A DNA stretch of 20,129 nucleotides, from the IMG/VR virus record IMGVR_UViG_3300030331_003519, positions 2,454-22,582 of that record; one strand, given 5' to 3'. Below the pieces are notes generated by a model, which had not been told where the DNA came from, did no database searches, and was given only the letters and a program-made list of their open reading frames with translations. Positions 1 to 6,854 of this stretch are shown one piece after another (within the stretch, counting starts at the first letter, position 1; the number at the start of each line of letters is the position of its first letter). Source of the DNA: a virus. The position numbers and the translations under genes are program-made.

Positions 1-2
1 CT

Positions 3-263
3 AGTGCATATGCAAACGCCTATGCCTCTAAAGTCTGTGCGGGTAAAATTAAAGATCCAAGTGGAGTAAAAAGAAAAGATTTTAAAGGCCCTAAACCATC
101 AGGGAAAGCAGATGGAGGAATGATTAATGGTGTTTCTCAACAAAGAAAACAAGTTTCTGCTCAAAGAATGTCTAAAGGCGGAAGAATTGTAGCTGCTGGT
201 TGTGGTATGGTAGAGGGTAAGAGAAGAAAAAAAACTAAACTACCTCAAAGTATTTATGCCTAA
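3..263 (+). CDS. Small basic conserved phage protein (5' end cut off)
   Basis: An open frame enters from the left edge and stops with TAA at 261-263, giving the last 86 residues of a protein with no start codon in view. It begins with an Ala/Tyr/Asn-rich stretch (AYANAYASKVCAGK), has a Gly/Lys-rich middle and ends in a very basic tail (EGKRRKKTKL). I recognise the style as a small protein that recurs in uncultured marine phages, usually next to DUF5872-type proteins as here, but its function is unknown. The stop overlaps the start of the next gene by 8 bases, so the two are probably translationally coupled. The high Lys/Arg content would allow nucleic-acid binding, but no motif proves it. Confidence 0.65.
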   Translation, partial: SAYANAYASKVCAGKIKDPSGVKRKDFKGPKPSGKADGGMINGVSQQRKQVSAQRMSKGGRIVAAGCGMVEGKRRKKTKLPQSIYA

Positions 264-546
264 GGACCCTGTAAAAGGAACAGGGAAAAAACCAAAAGGC
301 TCTGGTAGAAGACTCTATACAGATGAAAACCCAAAAGACACTGTTCGCATTAAATTTGCTACTCCTGCTGATGCACGGGCGACGGTCTCGAAAGTGCGTA
401 AAGTTAAAAAACCATTTGCAAGAAAAATTCAAATCCTTACTGTTGCTGAGCAACGTGCTAAAGTAATGGGTAAAACACAAGTTGCTAGTATCTTTAAAAA
501 AGGTAAAAATAGTATAAGGAAACAACATGGCAAAAAGCGGACTTAA
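256..546 (+). CDS. DUF5872-like small basic protein
   Basis: This is a 96-residue, strongly basic protein (Lys/Arg-rich throughout, no Cys). The pattern GSGRRLYTDENPKDTVRIKF near residues 15-34, followed by a run containing KPFARKIQ and AEQRAKVMGK, is one I associate with the DUF5872 group of short proteins common in marine phages and some giant viruses. Their biochemical role is not known. The ATG at 256 overlaps the stop of the upstream gene, and the gene's own end (546) overlaps the next start at 527, forming a tight chain of small basic genes. DNA binding or packaging is a guess from charge alone. The family call comes from memory of sequence patterns, without a profile search. Confidence 0.7.
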   Translation: MPKDPVKGTGKKPKGSGRRLYTDENPKDTVRIKFATPADARATVSKVRKVKKPFARKIQILTVAEQRAKVMGKTQVASIFKKGKNSIRKQHGKKRT

Positions 547-811
547 AGAGTGGTTCAGACAAGACTGGGTTGACATAGGCTCTAAGAAAAAAGGTGGAGG
601 ATTTGCTAAATGTGGTAGGTCCAAACAAAAGAAAGACGCTAAACGAAAGTATCCTAAATGTGTCCCTAGAGCGAAAGCTAATAGAATGACTAAGGGACAA
701 ATTAAATCAGCAGTATCTAGAAAAAGGGCAGTCGCTCAAGGAGTTGGTGGTAAACCAACTAACGTAAAAACAATTGTCTCGAAAAAAACAAGCAGAAAAA
801 ATAAAAGATGA
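527..811 (+). CDS. DUF5872-like small basic protein with two Cys
   Basis: This is a 94-residue basic protein. Its N-terminus, LKEWFRQDWVDIGSKKKGGG (residues 6-25), followed by FAKCGRS and YPKCVPRAKA, is the pattern I associate with the DUF5872 domain. The two Cys, in CGRS and CVP contexts, could form a metal site with partners or a disulfide. The C-terminal 30 residues are Lys/Arg/Thr-rich and look disordered. AAGGA about 8 bases before the ATG is a reasonable ribosome-binding site. The gene starts inside the end of its upstream neighbour and overlaps the next one. Function is unknown. Its repeated occurrence beside other basic proteins suggests a nucleoid-related or structural role, which is inference. 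Confidence 0.72.
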   Translation: MAKSGLKEWFRQDWVDIGSKKKGGGFAKCGRSKQKKDAKRKYPKCVPRAKANRMTKGQIKSAVSRKRAVAQGVGGKPTNVKTIVSKKTSRKNKR

Positions 812-1379
812 TGTGATTCAATGGTCTAAGCATGTCTTAGAACCAATGAATAAACACTTAGGTTTTCCAGCGTGTCCTTTTGCAGCTAAATGGAGAAAAG
901 ACAAAAAGCTTCGAATAGAAGTTCGTATGGACAAATCTAAATATGAAAAACAACTAACTACTGTTTTAAAATCTTGGAATAAAAAAGAACATGATATAAT
1001 AATATATTGCGACCCTTTTTGGGAGCAGTACTCTCCTGAAGAGTTTGGAGAAAAAATAGATTTTTATAATAAAATATATAATAAAAGAGATGTGTATTTT
1101 ATGGGATTTCACCCTGAAGTGCCTGCTAATGAAGATGAACATGAATTTTTGGTGGAACCCACAGATAATTGTGAGTATCACTCTGATTTAGCATACTCAA
1201 TGATGTTAATACAAAAGTTTAAACAACTCTATGATGCAAGTTGCAAACTACATAAGATAGGTTATTATAAAAAATGGCCAACAGAGTATTACGACGAAGT
1301 TGTAAAAACTCGGCAAGACAAATACGAACAATTGTTCAAAAAGGAGCGAAAAGATGAGAGCAAAAAAATCAATAAGTAA
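774..1379 (+). CDS. Uncharacterised protein with DUF1415-like pattern
   Basis: A 201-residue soluble protein. The opening TTG (774) overlaps the previous gene by 38 bases and has no clear ribosome-binding site. GTG at 813 or ATG at 846 are alternative starts. Residues near 30 read FPACPFAAKW, and residues near 110 read FMGFHPEVP, followed by an acidic stretch and YSMMLIQKFKQL. DUF1415 proteins have the same order: a CPFA motif, a strand ending FHP, then a Y..YPM.HLLRE-type helix. I therefore suggest a divergent DUF1415 relative, although the AsnTyrThr element of that family is replaced by CEYHSDLAYS. DUF1415 itself has no established activity. The C-terminus is Lys/Glu-rich and probably helical. 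The neighbouring basic genes give no clear functional clue. Confidence 0.6.
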   Translation: MSRKKQAEKIKDDVIQWSKHVLEPMNKHLGFPACPFAAKWRKDKKLRIEVRMDKSKYEKQLTTVLKSWNKKEHDIIIYCDPFWEQYSPEEFGEKIDFYNKIYNKRDVYFMGFHPEVPANEDEHEFLVEPTDNCEYHSDLAYSMMLIQKFKQLYDASCKLHKIGYYKKWPTEYYDEVVKTRQDKYEQLFKKERKDESKKINK

Positions 1380-1488
1380 AATGCGTGGCGGCGGTAAAGT
1401 TATGCCTATGAAAGGCGGCGGTCGTGCAAAAAAATCTGTCAAAAGAAAAGGTAAGAAGAAATCAGTCGTTAAGAAAAAACGAGGATAA
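1354..1488 (+). CDS. 44-residue highly basic peptide
   Basis: The start ATG at 1354 is preceded by AAGGAG at 1341-1346, a good ribosome-binding site, and the frame closes with TAA at 1486-1488, giving 44 residues. More than a third are Lys or Arg, with two Gly-Gly-Gly clusters (RGGGK, KGGGR) and a terminal KKKRG. There are no Cys and no acidic residues. It overlaps the end of the upstream gene by 26 bases and stops 5 bases before the next start. The composition resembles protamine-like or histone-tail-like peptides, so DNA or RNA binding is plausible. The sequence is low complexity and homology cannot be judged by eye. The combination of ribosome-binding site, spacing and start favours a real gene. 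Confidence 0.6.
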   Translation: MRAKKSISKMRGGGKVMPMKGGGRAKKSVKRKGKKKSVVKKKRG

Positions 1489-1493
1489 TTTGA

Positions 1494-2168
1494 ATGGCCA
1501 CATCGGACACTACAACTTTTGATTTACAAATTGACGAGGTAATCGAGGATGCATATGAACGATGTGGTTTTTCAGGAACAAGAACTGGTTATCAATTACG
1601 ATCTGCCAGAAGAAGTTTAAATCTTTTATTTTCTGAATGGGGTAACCGCGGCGTTCACATTTGGAAAGTGGATAATCACACACAAAGTTTAACAGCAGGA
1701 TCAACTGAGTATACAGCTCCTAGTGATGCTGCAGATGTTTTAGAGATGGTGTTTAGAAATAGTTCAAGTATTGATACGACCATGACAAAAATATCTCGTT
1801 CAGAGTATCAAGCTATACCCAACAAGACTCAACAAGGAACTCCTACTCAGTATTTTATTGAAAGAAAATTATCAAGTGTAAAAATTAATCTTTACCTTGC
1901 TCCTGATACTACGGGGACAAATATTAATTATTATTATGTGAAAAGAATTCAAGATGCGGGTGCTTATACTAACACTCCAGATGCTCCATTTAGATTTTTA
2001 CCATGTATGGTTTCTGGTCTTGCTTATTTTATCTCTCAAAAAGTTTCACCTGAAAGAACACAGTCTTTAAAATTATATTATGAAGATGAGTTACAAAGAG
2101 CGTTAACTGAAGATAGTCAGTCTACTTCTGTTCATATTGTTCCTCAAAACTATTTTGTGAGTAACTAA
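1494..2168 (+). CDS. Virion neck/head-tail connector-type structural protein
   Basis: This 224-residue protein belongs to a family common in marine phages. Its hallmarks are the N-terminal IDEVIEDAYERCGF (residues 13-26) with GYQLRSARRSLNLLFSEWGNRG shortly after, a middle with strand-like segments, and a C-terminal PFRFLPCMVSGLAYFISQKV helix followed by a second helix (ERTQSLKLYYEDELQRALTED). That helix-rich architecture with a beta insertion is seen in neck and gatekeeper proteins such as T7 gp11. The assignment as a neck component rests on pattern and on the SU10-like adaptor two genes downstream. GAGGA at 1481-1485 provides the ribosome-binding site. The stop codon overlaps the next ATG by one base (TAATG). 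Confidence 0.75.
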   Translation: MATSDTTTFDLQIDEVIEDAYERCGFSGTRTGYQLRSARRSLNLLFSEWGNRGVHIWKVDNHTQSLTAGSTEYTAPSDAADVLEMVFRNSSSIDTTMTKISRSEYQAIPNKTQQGTPTQYFIERKLSSVKINLYLAPDTTGTNINYYYVKRIQDAGAYTNTPDAPFRFLPCMVSGLAYFISQKVSPERTQSLKLYYEDELQRALTEDSQSTSVHIVPQNYFVSN

Positions 2169-2500
2169 TGGGCAACTTTGCTACCGGTGTTCATGCCATA
2201 GCGTTGTGTGATCGTTGTGGTCAACAATATAATTTTCATGAGTTGAGACAGGAATGGAACGGACTTAAAACTTGTCCCTCTTGTTTTGAAACAAAACATC
2301 CACAATTAGAACCTCCACATCATAGAGCCGATGCACAAGCTTTACCATGGAGTAGACCAGCTAGAGTAGAACCAATGACAGTTTTTGTGGGTGCTCCTGG
2401 CGATTCTGCCTTTCAATCAAATGGTATGCAACCATCTGAAGAAATCAGAGAGTTGATTATAGGTTCAAGTGTTGGTACAGTGACCGTGGTGATATCATGA
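2168..2500 (+). CDS. Zinc-ribbon phage protein between neck genes
   Basis: 110 residues. Cys14-x2-Cys17 and Cys36-x2-Cys39 form an evident four-Cys zinc ribbon. The spacer includes HELRQEWNG and is followed by FETKHPQ. This CDRCG...LRxEWNGLxxCPxC.ExxHPQ pattern recurs in small proteins located in phage neck/tail operons. The remainder (50-110) is Pro-rich and then beta-like and may be a flexible arm. The role is unknown; a structural or assembly function is inferred from its position between two neck-type genes. It begins at the overlapping TAATG and its own stop overlaps the next start by four bases (ATGA), so the three genes look translationally coupled. Confidence 0.75.
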   Translation: MGNFATGVHAIALCDRCGQQYNFHELRQEWNGLKTCPSCFETKHPQLEPPHHRADAQALPWSRPARVEPMTVFVGAPGDSAFQSNGMQPSEEIRELIIGSSVGTVTVVIS

Positions 2501-3192
2501 ATTATTCTGAGTTATTAGACAATGTAAGAAACTATACAGAAGTTACTAGCGATGTTTTGAGTAACTCTGTCATTAATGTTTTTATAACTAACGTTGAAAA
2601 TAAAATCGATAGGGCAGTAGACGGTGATTATCAGAGAAGATATGCAACTTCAACATTCGAAGCTAACAATGCTTTTTTAGATATATCCGCACCTGAGGGT
2701 GGTTTTAGATTTGCAAGAGGTTTAGAATTAGTTGAGACAGATGGCACAAGAACTTGGTTACAACAGGTTGATACAACTTTTATTGATGAGTATAGTCCAG
2801 AGCGATCAACTACGGATACTAACTTTACAGGTAAACCAAGATACTGGGCTAACTGGGATGGAACACAATTAGTTGTTGCCCCCACTCCAAACGCAGCTTA
2901 TACAGTTGAAATGTGGTATCAAGAAACTCCTGAAAGATTAGGTAACGGATCAGGTAGCACAAGCACAACAACTTTTGTATCTAACAATGCTCCAGAGACC
3001 CTTTTATATGGAACTCTGACGGAGGCATATTCTTACTTGAAAAATACACAGGATATGCAAATATACCAACAAATGTTCCAATCCTCTTTGAGTGAGTTTG
3101 CTCAAGAGCAAATGGGACGTAAACGTAGAGACGAGTATGTAGACGGTGTCTTAAGACTCCCTCTTAAATCAGTAGACCCAGGAGGTAAATAA
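2497..3192 (+). CDS. SU10-like phage adaptor (head-tail) protein
   Basis: A 231-residue protein matching the pattern of the adaptor protein of phage SU10 and its many relatives. It has an N-terminal helical segment (MNYSELLDNVRNYTE), a central beta region with GKPRYWANWDG (112-122) and VVAPTPNAAYTVEMWYQ (126-142), then a C-terminal helix with NAPETLLYGTLTEAYSYLKN (164-183), followed by a helix ending in EFAQEQMGRKRR. Such proteins form the ring that joins the portal to the short tail. The order adaptor-zinc ribbon-neck protein supports this. It starts at an ATGA overlap with the preceding gene. The last residues (KSVDPGGK) overlap the ribosome-binding site of the next gene. Confidence 0.8.
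   Translation: MNYSELLDNVRNYTEVTSDVLSNSVINVFITNVENKIDRAVDGDYQRRYATSTFEANNAFLDISAPEGGFRFARGLELVETDGTRTWLQQVDTTFIDEYSPERSTTDTNFTGKPRYWANWDGTQLVVAPTPNAAYTVEMWYQETPERLGNGSGSTSTTTFVSNNAPETLLYGTLTEAYSYLKNTQDMQIYQQMFQSSLSEFAQEQMGRKRRDEYVDGVLRLPLKSVDPGGK
3180..3186 (+). promoter_or_regulatory. Strong ribosome-binding site (AGGAGGT)
   Basis: AGGAGGT lies inside the end of the adaptor gene, 8 bases before the ATG at 3195. It is a near-perfect complement to the 16S anti-Shine-Dalgarno sequence, consistent with high expression of the following small structural protein. Confidence 0.75.
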
Positions 3193-3194
3193 AC

Positions 3195-3638
3195 ATGGCA
3201 ATAAATCAAGCAGTCTGTGCTTCATTTAAAAAAGAGTTATTGGCAGGGGATCACGATATTGATAACGATACAATTAATCTTGCTCTCTACACAAGCTCTG
3301 CAACTTTAAATGGAAACACAACAGCATACTCCACTTCAAACGAAGTTGGGGCATCAGGAACATATGCAGCAGGCGGTGCAACTTTAACAAGCCCTACCAT
3401 TGGCTTAACAGCAACAAGCGCAACAGCTTCAACAGCATTTGTAGACTTTGCAAACGTAAGTTTTACATCAGCAACTATTTCTGCTCAGGCAGCTTTGATC
3501 TATAATAGATCATCAGCAAATACTAATGCAGCTATTGCAGTTTTAGATTTTGGTGCAGTTAAGACATCAACAAACGGTACATTTACAATCGCATTCCCAA
3601 CTAACGATGCTTCAAGTGCTATATTAAGATTATCTTAA
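3195..3638 (+). CDS. Phage structural protein, probable decoration/minor virion protein
   Basis: 147 residues, rich in Ala, Thr and Ser. It opens with INQAVCASFKKELLAG and continues with NLALYTSSATLN. Toward the end are LIYNRSSANTNAAIAVLDFG and a final beta-rich stretch (NGTFTIAFPTNDASSAILRL). This layout is characteristic of a widespread phage virion protein found near tail and fibre genes. Most of the chain should be beta-sheet, as in capsid decoration or tail-spike domains, but the location on the particle cannot be read from the sequence. It has a strong ribosome-binding site at 3180-3186 and is followed by another at 3642, suggesting abundant synthesis of both this protein and the next. 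Confidence 0.75.
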   Translation: MAINQAVCASFKKELLAGDHDIDNDTINLALYTSSATLNGNTTAYSTSNEVGASGTYAAGGATLTSPTIGLTATSATASTAFVDFANVSFTSATISAQAALIYNRSSANTNAAIAVLDFGAVKTSTNGTFTIAFPTNDASSAILRLS

Positions 3639-3641
3639 TAT

Positions 3642-3648
3642 AGGAGGT
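3642..3648 (+). promoter_or_regulatory. Strong ribosome-binding site (AGGAGGT)
   Basis: AGGAGGT sits 7 bases before the ATG at 3656, in a 17 bp gap after the preceding stop. It fixes the start of the repeat-bearing structural gene. Confidence 0.75.
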
Positions 3649-3655
3649 CATCACC

Positions 3656-4642
3656 ATGGCAGATGCTTGGAATGAGGGCACGTGGGGGCAAGGCTTTTGG
3701 GGACAACAGAGTTCTGTTACAGTTACCCTTTCAGGTGTCTCTTCTACATTTGCATTAGGCACTGAGTCCTTTGTCGGTGACGTTGTAGTCACATTAGGAT
3801 CTTTACAAGTCACTTCAGCTTTAGGCACCGCTACTGGTGAAGCTGAATCAATTTATCCTTTAACAGGTGTTTCATCTCAATTTAATTTAGGTGCTCCAAG
3901 CATAGAAGAAGGAGCAGGAGTCACTCTTGCGAGTTTATCTATGGCATTTACTGCAGGGGACGAAACTGCCTCTGGTACTGTGGATGCTGGATGGGGCAGA
4001 AATACATGGGGCTCATTTGCTTGGAATGAAAATATAACTCAAACTGTTAGTTTAGAGGGTGTGGCGATGTCCACGACTTTAGGCACCACTACACAAGAGG
4101 TGGGCACTGGTGTAATAGTTTCAGCTACTGGTGTCAGCATGACAAGTGCTTTAGGCACTACAACACAAACGGGCTCTGCATTAGAAACTCTTGATAGTCT
4201 TACAATAGGAGCAGCACTATCAGGTGCATCAGGTATTACTGGTGAGGGTAATGTAGGCGTGATAGCTCCGTCAGATCAACTCGATTTTAATATTGGTACA
4301 GTCACTATTGATATTTTTACACAGGTGGATCCTGTGGGTGTTTCTGCCACTACATCACTTGGAACTGCAGTCGTAGAAGCCGACGCATTAGTAACGCTGG
4401 GTAGTTTATCTAGCAGTTTCTCATTAGGCACAGAAACAGTTGAGGTTGGAACGGGTGTTATTGTAAGCGTCTCTACATTGGCTTTGACCTTTGCAGAAGG
4501 CACAACAACACCAACAGCGGGAGCAACGGTAAATGTCACAGGGCTTGATTTAAGTATAGTCTCAGGTAATCCTTTTGCTACACCTTGGGCAAATGTAGTA
4601 ACTGGTGCAAGTAATACATGGACAGAGGTAGACGCAGCATAA
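3656..4642 (+). CDS. Repeat-containing phage structural protein (22-24 residue beta repeats)
   Basis: A 328-residue protein, low in charge and rich in Thr, Ser, Gly and Val. It contains about eleven degenerate repeats whose marker is a LeuGlyThr-like tripeptide. The Gly falls near residues 35, 57, 79, 101, 143, 167, 190, 214, 236, 258 and 282, that is every 22-24 residues. Each unit resembles V-T-L-x-G-V-S-x(3)-A-L-G-T followed by a polar linker. Trp/Gly-rich elements occur at residues 5-16 (WNEGTWGQGFWG) and 112-124 (GWGRNTWGSFAWN) and seem to head two repeat blocks, suggesting an internal duplication. Proteins of this style accompany tail genes in uncultured marine phages. A fibrous tail or virion-surface role is inferred. 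A strong ribosome-binding site precedes the ATG. Confidence 0.72.
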   Translation: MADAWNEGTWGQGFWGQQSSVTVTLSGVSSTFALGTESFVGDVVVTLGSLQVTSALGTATGEAESIYPLTGVSSQFNLGAPSIEEGAGVTLASLSMAFTAGDETASGTVDAGWGRNTWGSFAWNENITQTVSLEGVAMSTTLGTTTQEVGTGVIVSATGVSMTSALGTTTQTGSALETLDSLTIGAALSGASGITGEGNVGVIAPSDQLDFNIGTVTIDIFTQVDPVGVSATTSLGTAVVEADALVTLGSLSSSFSLGTETVEVGTGVIVSVSTLALTFAEGTTTPTAGATVNVTGLDLSIVSGNPFATPWANVVTGASNTWTEVDAA

Positions 4643-4648
4643 AAAGTG

Positions 4649-4676
4649 TTGCTCTAATACTAAAAAACGATATATT
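4649..4676 (+). promoter_or_regulatory. Weak candidate promoter ahead of fibre gene
   Basis: The 49 bp gap between 4642 and 4692 is the largest non-coding interval in the window. TTGCTC (4649-4654) and TATATT (4671-4676), 16 bases apart, loosely resemble -35 and -10 boxes. In AT-rich DNA such a match is expected often by chance, so this is only a candidate. No terminator hairpin is visible in the gap. Confidence 0.2.
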
Positions 4677-4680
4677 TTAC

Positions 4681-4686
4681 GGAGGT
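4681..4686 (+). promoter_or_regulatory. Strong ribosome-binding site (GGAGGT)
   Basis: GGAGGT with 5 bases to the ATG at 4692 decides the start of the fibre gene. It is at the downstream end of the 49 bp gap. Confidence 0.7.
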
Positions 4687-4691
4687 AAAAA

Positions 4692-5765
4692 ATGAGCAGC
4701 ACATATTCATCTAGATACTTATTAGAATTAATGGCTACTGGAGCCAACGCTAACACTTGGGGTACAAATACCAATAATAACCTCAATGTTATTGATGCTT
4801 TTTCAACTGGTTACATATCAAAATCTGTTGCAGGATCTTCTAATATTACTCTTACCACAACTAATGGTAGTTCTACAACGGAGTCAGCAAATAGAAACAT
4901 TGAATTAACGGGTGCTTTAACTGGTGACATTGTTGTATTCATACCAGCCACAGAGAGCACTTATACATTTTTCAACAACACTACAGGTTCTCAAACATTA
5001 ACTATTGCTGCTACAGGTCATCAAGCTAACGGTGTTACAATCACACAAGGTGCAAAGACAAGTATTTTTTGTGATGGTGCTTCAAATTTTAATATTAAAA
5101 AATGGGCTTCTACTGACTTAGGCTCATTGACAGGAACATTACCTGCTGTTTCAGGTGCTAATTTAACAACACTAAACGCATCTGAACTAGATTCTGGAAC
5201 AGTTCCTAATGCTAGACTAGATGCGCAACTTCAAGATATTGCAGGATTAGCAACAACTGACAGTGGTATTATTGTTGGTAATGGATCTAATTTTGTTCTT
5301 GAAACAGGCGCGACCATGAGAACTTCTTTAGGCTTAGGCACAGCTTCTGATGTTCAGTTTAATGATATGCAAGTAGACTCACTTGGTGTTGCTACTGCAG
5401 CCTCAGGAACAAGTGGTGAAATTAGAGCAACTAACGATATTACAGCTTTCTTTTCATCAGATGTAGCCTTAAAAGAAAACATTGAAAACATATCCTCACC
5501 TATGGAAAAAGTACAAAATTTAAATGGTGTATTGTTTGATTGGAAACAAGATTATATAGACGGAAAGGGTGGTGAAGACGGCTACTTTGTTCGTAAAAGA
5601 GATGTAGGTGTCGTAGCTCAAGATGTAGAAAAAGTTTTACCAGAGGTTGTTGGCACACGACCTGATGGTGTCAAGGCTGTAAAATATGACAGATTATGTG
5701 CATTATTAATTGAATGTGTAAAGGACTTACAAACTCAAGTAGATGATCTTAAGAAGGGAGAATAA
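4692..5765 (+). CDS. Tail fibre protein with C-terminal S74 self-cleaving chaperone
   Basis: 357 residues. The N-terminal 40 residues (YSSRYLLELMATGANANTWG, then NTNNNLNVIDAFSTGYIS) are the usual head of a phage fibre family that attaches to the tail. A beta-rich shaft follows. From about residue 254 lies a peptidase S74/intramolecular chaperone domain: SSDVALKENI with Ser256-Asp257 and Lys261, then DVGVVAQDVEKVLPE (304-318), VKAVKYDRLCALLIE and a terminal coiled coil. In the endosialidase family this domain trimerises the fibre and then cuts itself off next to the Ser, using a Ser/Lys pair five residues apart. That spacing is conserved here. Its position before an adhesin-like gene supports a receptor-binding role. 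Confidence 0.85.
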   Translation: MSSTYSSRYLLELMATGANANTWGTNTNNNLNVIDAFSTGYISKSVAGSSNITLTTTNGSSTTESANRNIELTGALTGDIVVFIPATESTYTFFNNTTGSQTLTIAATGHQANGVTITQGAKTSIFCDGASNFNIKKWASTDLGSLTGTLPAVSGANLTTLNASELDSGTVPNARLDAQLQDIAGLATTDSGIIVGNGSNFVLETGATMRTSLGLGTASDVQFNDMQVDSLGVATAASGTSGEIRATNDITAFFSSDVALKENIENISSPMEKVQNLNGVLFDWKQDYIDGKGGEDGYFVRKRDVGVVAQDVEKVLPEVVGTRPDGVKAVKYDRLCALLIECVKDLQTQVDDLKKGE

Positions 5766-5768
5766 TTT

Positions 5769-6854
5769 ATGACTACACCTTCCGGTCAAATTAGTTTAGA
5801 CGATGTTAATACTGAGCTAGACATATCCCCAGGAACACAAATAAACATGAACGCATCGGCCGTTCGTACTTTAGCAGAAGTGCCAACTGGTGCTATAGGT
5901 ATGTCTGATTTACAAGGTAAATCTAATGCTCAATTTGTTGTAGCCAGTGGTGGATCCACTTCTACACAAGGTGATTTTAAAATTCATGTTTTTAATTCAG
6001 GTGGTACTTTTACTGTAAACCAAGCTGGTAATGCTGCAGGTAGTAACCAAGTAGAATATATGGTTGTTGCTGGTGGCGGAGGCGGTGGTTCAGGTAGAGG
6101 TGGGCCAGAAAATCCATCTAGAAGATCAGGAGGATCAGGTGGTGGTGGAGGATTTAGAGAAGCTAAAAACCCCAATGCACCTTTTCCTGCTAGTCCCTTA
6201 GTTACAAATACTTTAATACCTGTTACAGCCACAAATTTTCCTATTAGCGTTGGTGGAGGCGGGGCAGGTGGCGCAACATCAACTCCTAAAGCTCAGGGTG
6301 GTCCTAGAGGTGATCAAGGTTCAACATCAAGTTTTTCTAACATATCCTCAGCAGGTGGTGGAGGTGGATCAGGCACAAATTTCCCTAATGGTAACGCTGC
6401 ACAATCAGGTGGATCTGGTGGTGGTGGCGGACCTTTCTTTCCTCCTGGTGGATCTGGCAACAGTCCTCCCGTATCTCCACCTCAAGGACAACCTGGTGGC
6501 ACGGGTTCACAAAACCAAGGTGGCAATTCTGGTGGAGGAGCTACAGGATCAGGTTCAACACCTATGGGTGGTGGAATTGTGGGAGCTTCAGGTGGTTCTG
6601 GTGCAACAACTTCTATTGCTTTTAACTCTCAATCATTTGCAGGTGGCGGTGGAGTGGGAGGAGAACCTGGTGGATCAGGAAACAGTGGTGGTGGATCAGG
6701 AGCGGGTCAAACAGGACAATCCGCAACCGCAGGACAAGCAAACACAGGCGGCGGCGGTGGATCAGGAACTTTATTAAGAAACGTACCATCTTCTGAATTA
6801 CAAGGAGCTGCAGGTGGTTCAGGAAAAGTTGTTATAAGGTATAAATTTCAATAA
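5769..6854 (+). CDS. Glycine-rich adhesin-like tail protein
   Basis: 361 residues. Residues 1-52 (SGQISLDDVNTEL..., GAIGMSDLQGKS) form a small domain often found at the start of phage tail/fibre proteins. Residues 53-100 are beta-rich and end in VEYMVVAGGGGGG, a signature of glycine-rich phage and bacterial surface proteins. Residues 101-350 are dominated by Gly, Ser, Asn and Gln, with a Pro-rich island at 222-242 (FFPP, SPPVSPPQGQPGG). The chain closes with GKVVIRYKF. Poly-Gly domains form the tips of some phage adhesins (for example S16 gp38), so host recognition is a fair inference. A GGGAG ribosome-binding site precedes the start. The stop overlaps the next ATG by one base. Confidence 0.72.
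   Translation: MTTPSGQISLDDVNTELDISPGTQINMNASAVRTLAEVPTGAIGMSDLQGKSNAQFVVASGGSTSTQGDFKIHVFNSGGTFTVNQAGNAAGSNQVEYMVVAGGGGGGSGRGGPENPSRRSGGSGGGGGFREAKNPNAPFPASPLVTNTLIPVTATNFPISVGGGGAGGATSTPKAQGGPRGDQGSTSSFSNISSAGGGGGSGTNFPNGNAAQSGGSGGGGGPFFPPGGSGNSPPVSPPQGQPGGTGSQNQGGNSGGGATGSGSTPMGGGIVGASGGSGATTSIAFNSQSFAGGGGVGGEPGGSGNSGGGSGAGQTGQSATAGQANTGGGGGSGTLLRNVPSSELQGAAGGSGKVVIRYKFQ
6069..6821 (+). repeat. Low-complexity Gly-codon repeat tract
   Basis: The segment encoding residues 101-351 of the glycine-rich protein is built largely of GGT/GGA/GGC runs interspersed with TCA and ACA. It produces long open stretches in other frames that are not genes. Such tracts are prone to slippage and recombination and could vary in length between related phages. 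Confidence 0.6.

Noticed and set aside
5984-6232. Minus-strand Pro-rich open frame
   Set aside because: Reverse complement of Gly codons gives Pro codons. There is no ribosome-binding site and it lies inside a well-supported + strand gene.
6250-6777. Long open frame overlapping the glycine-rich gene on the + strand
   Set aside because: It is an out-of-frame reading of GGT/GGA repeats giving Val/Gln/Leu-rich low-complexity protein. The overlapping frame has a recognisable N-terminal domain, a ribosome-binding site and a typical C-terminus.
6069-6821. Short repeats resembling a CRISPR-like or tandem array
   Set aside because: The repeats are in-frame Gly codons in a coding region with no spacer/repeat periodicity.
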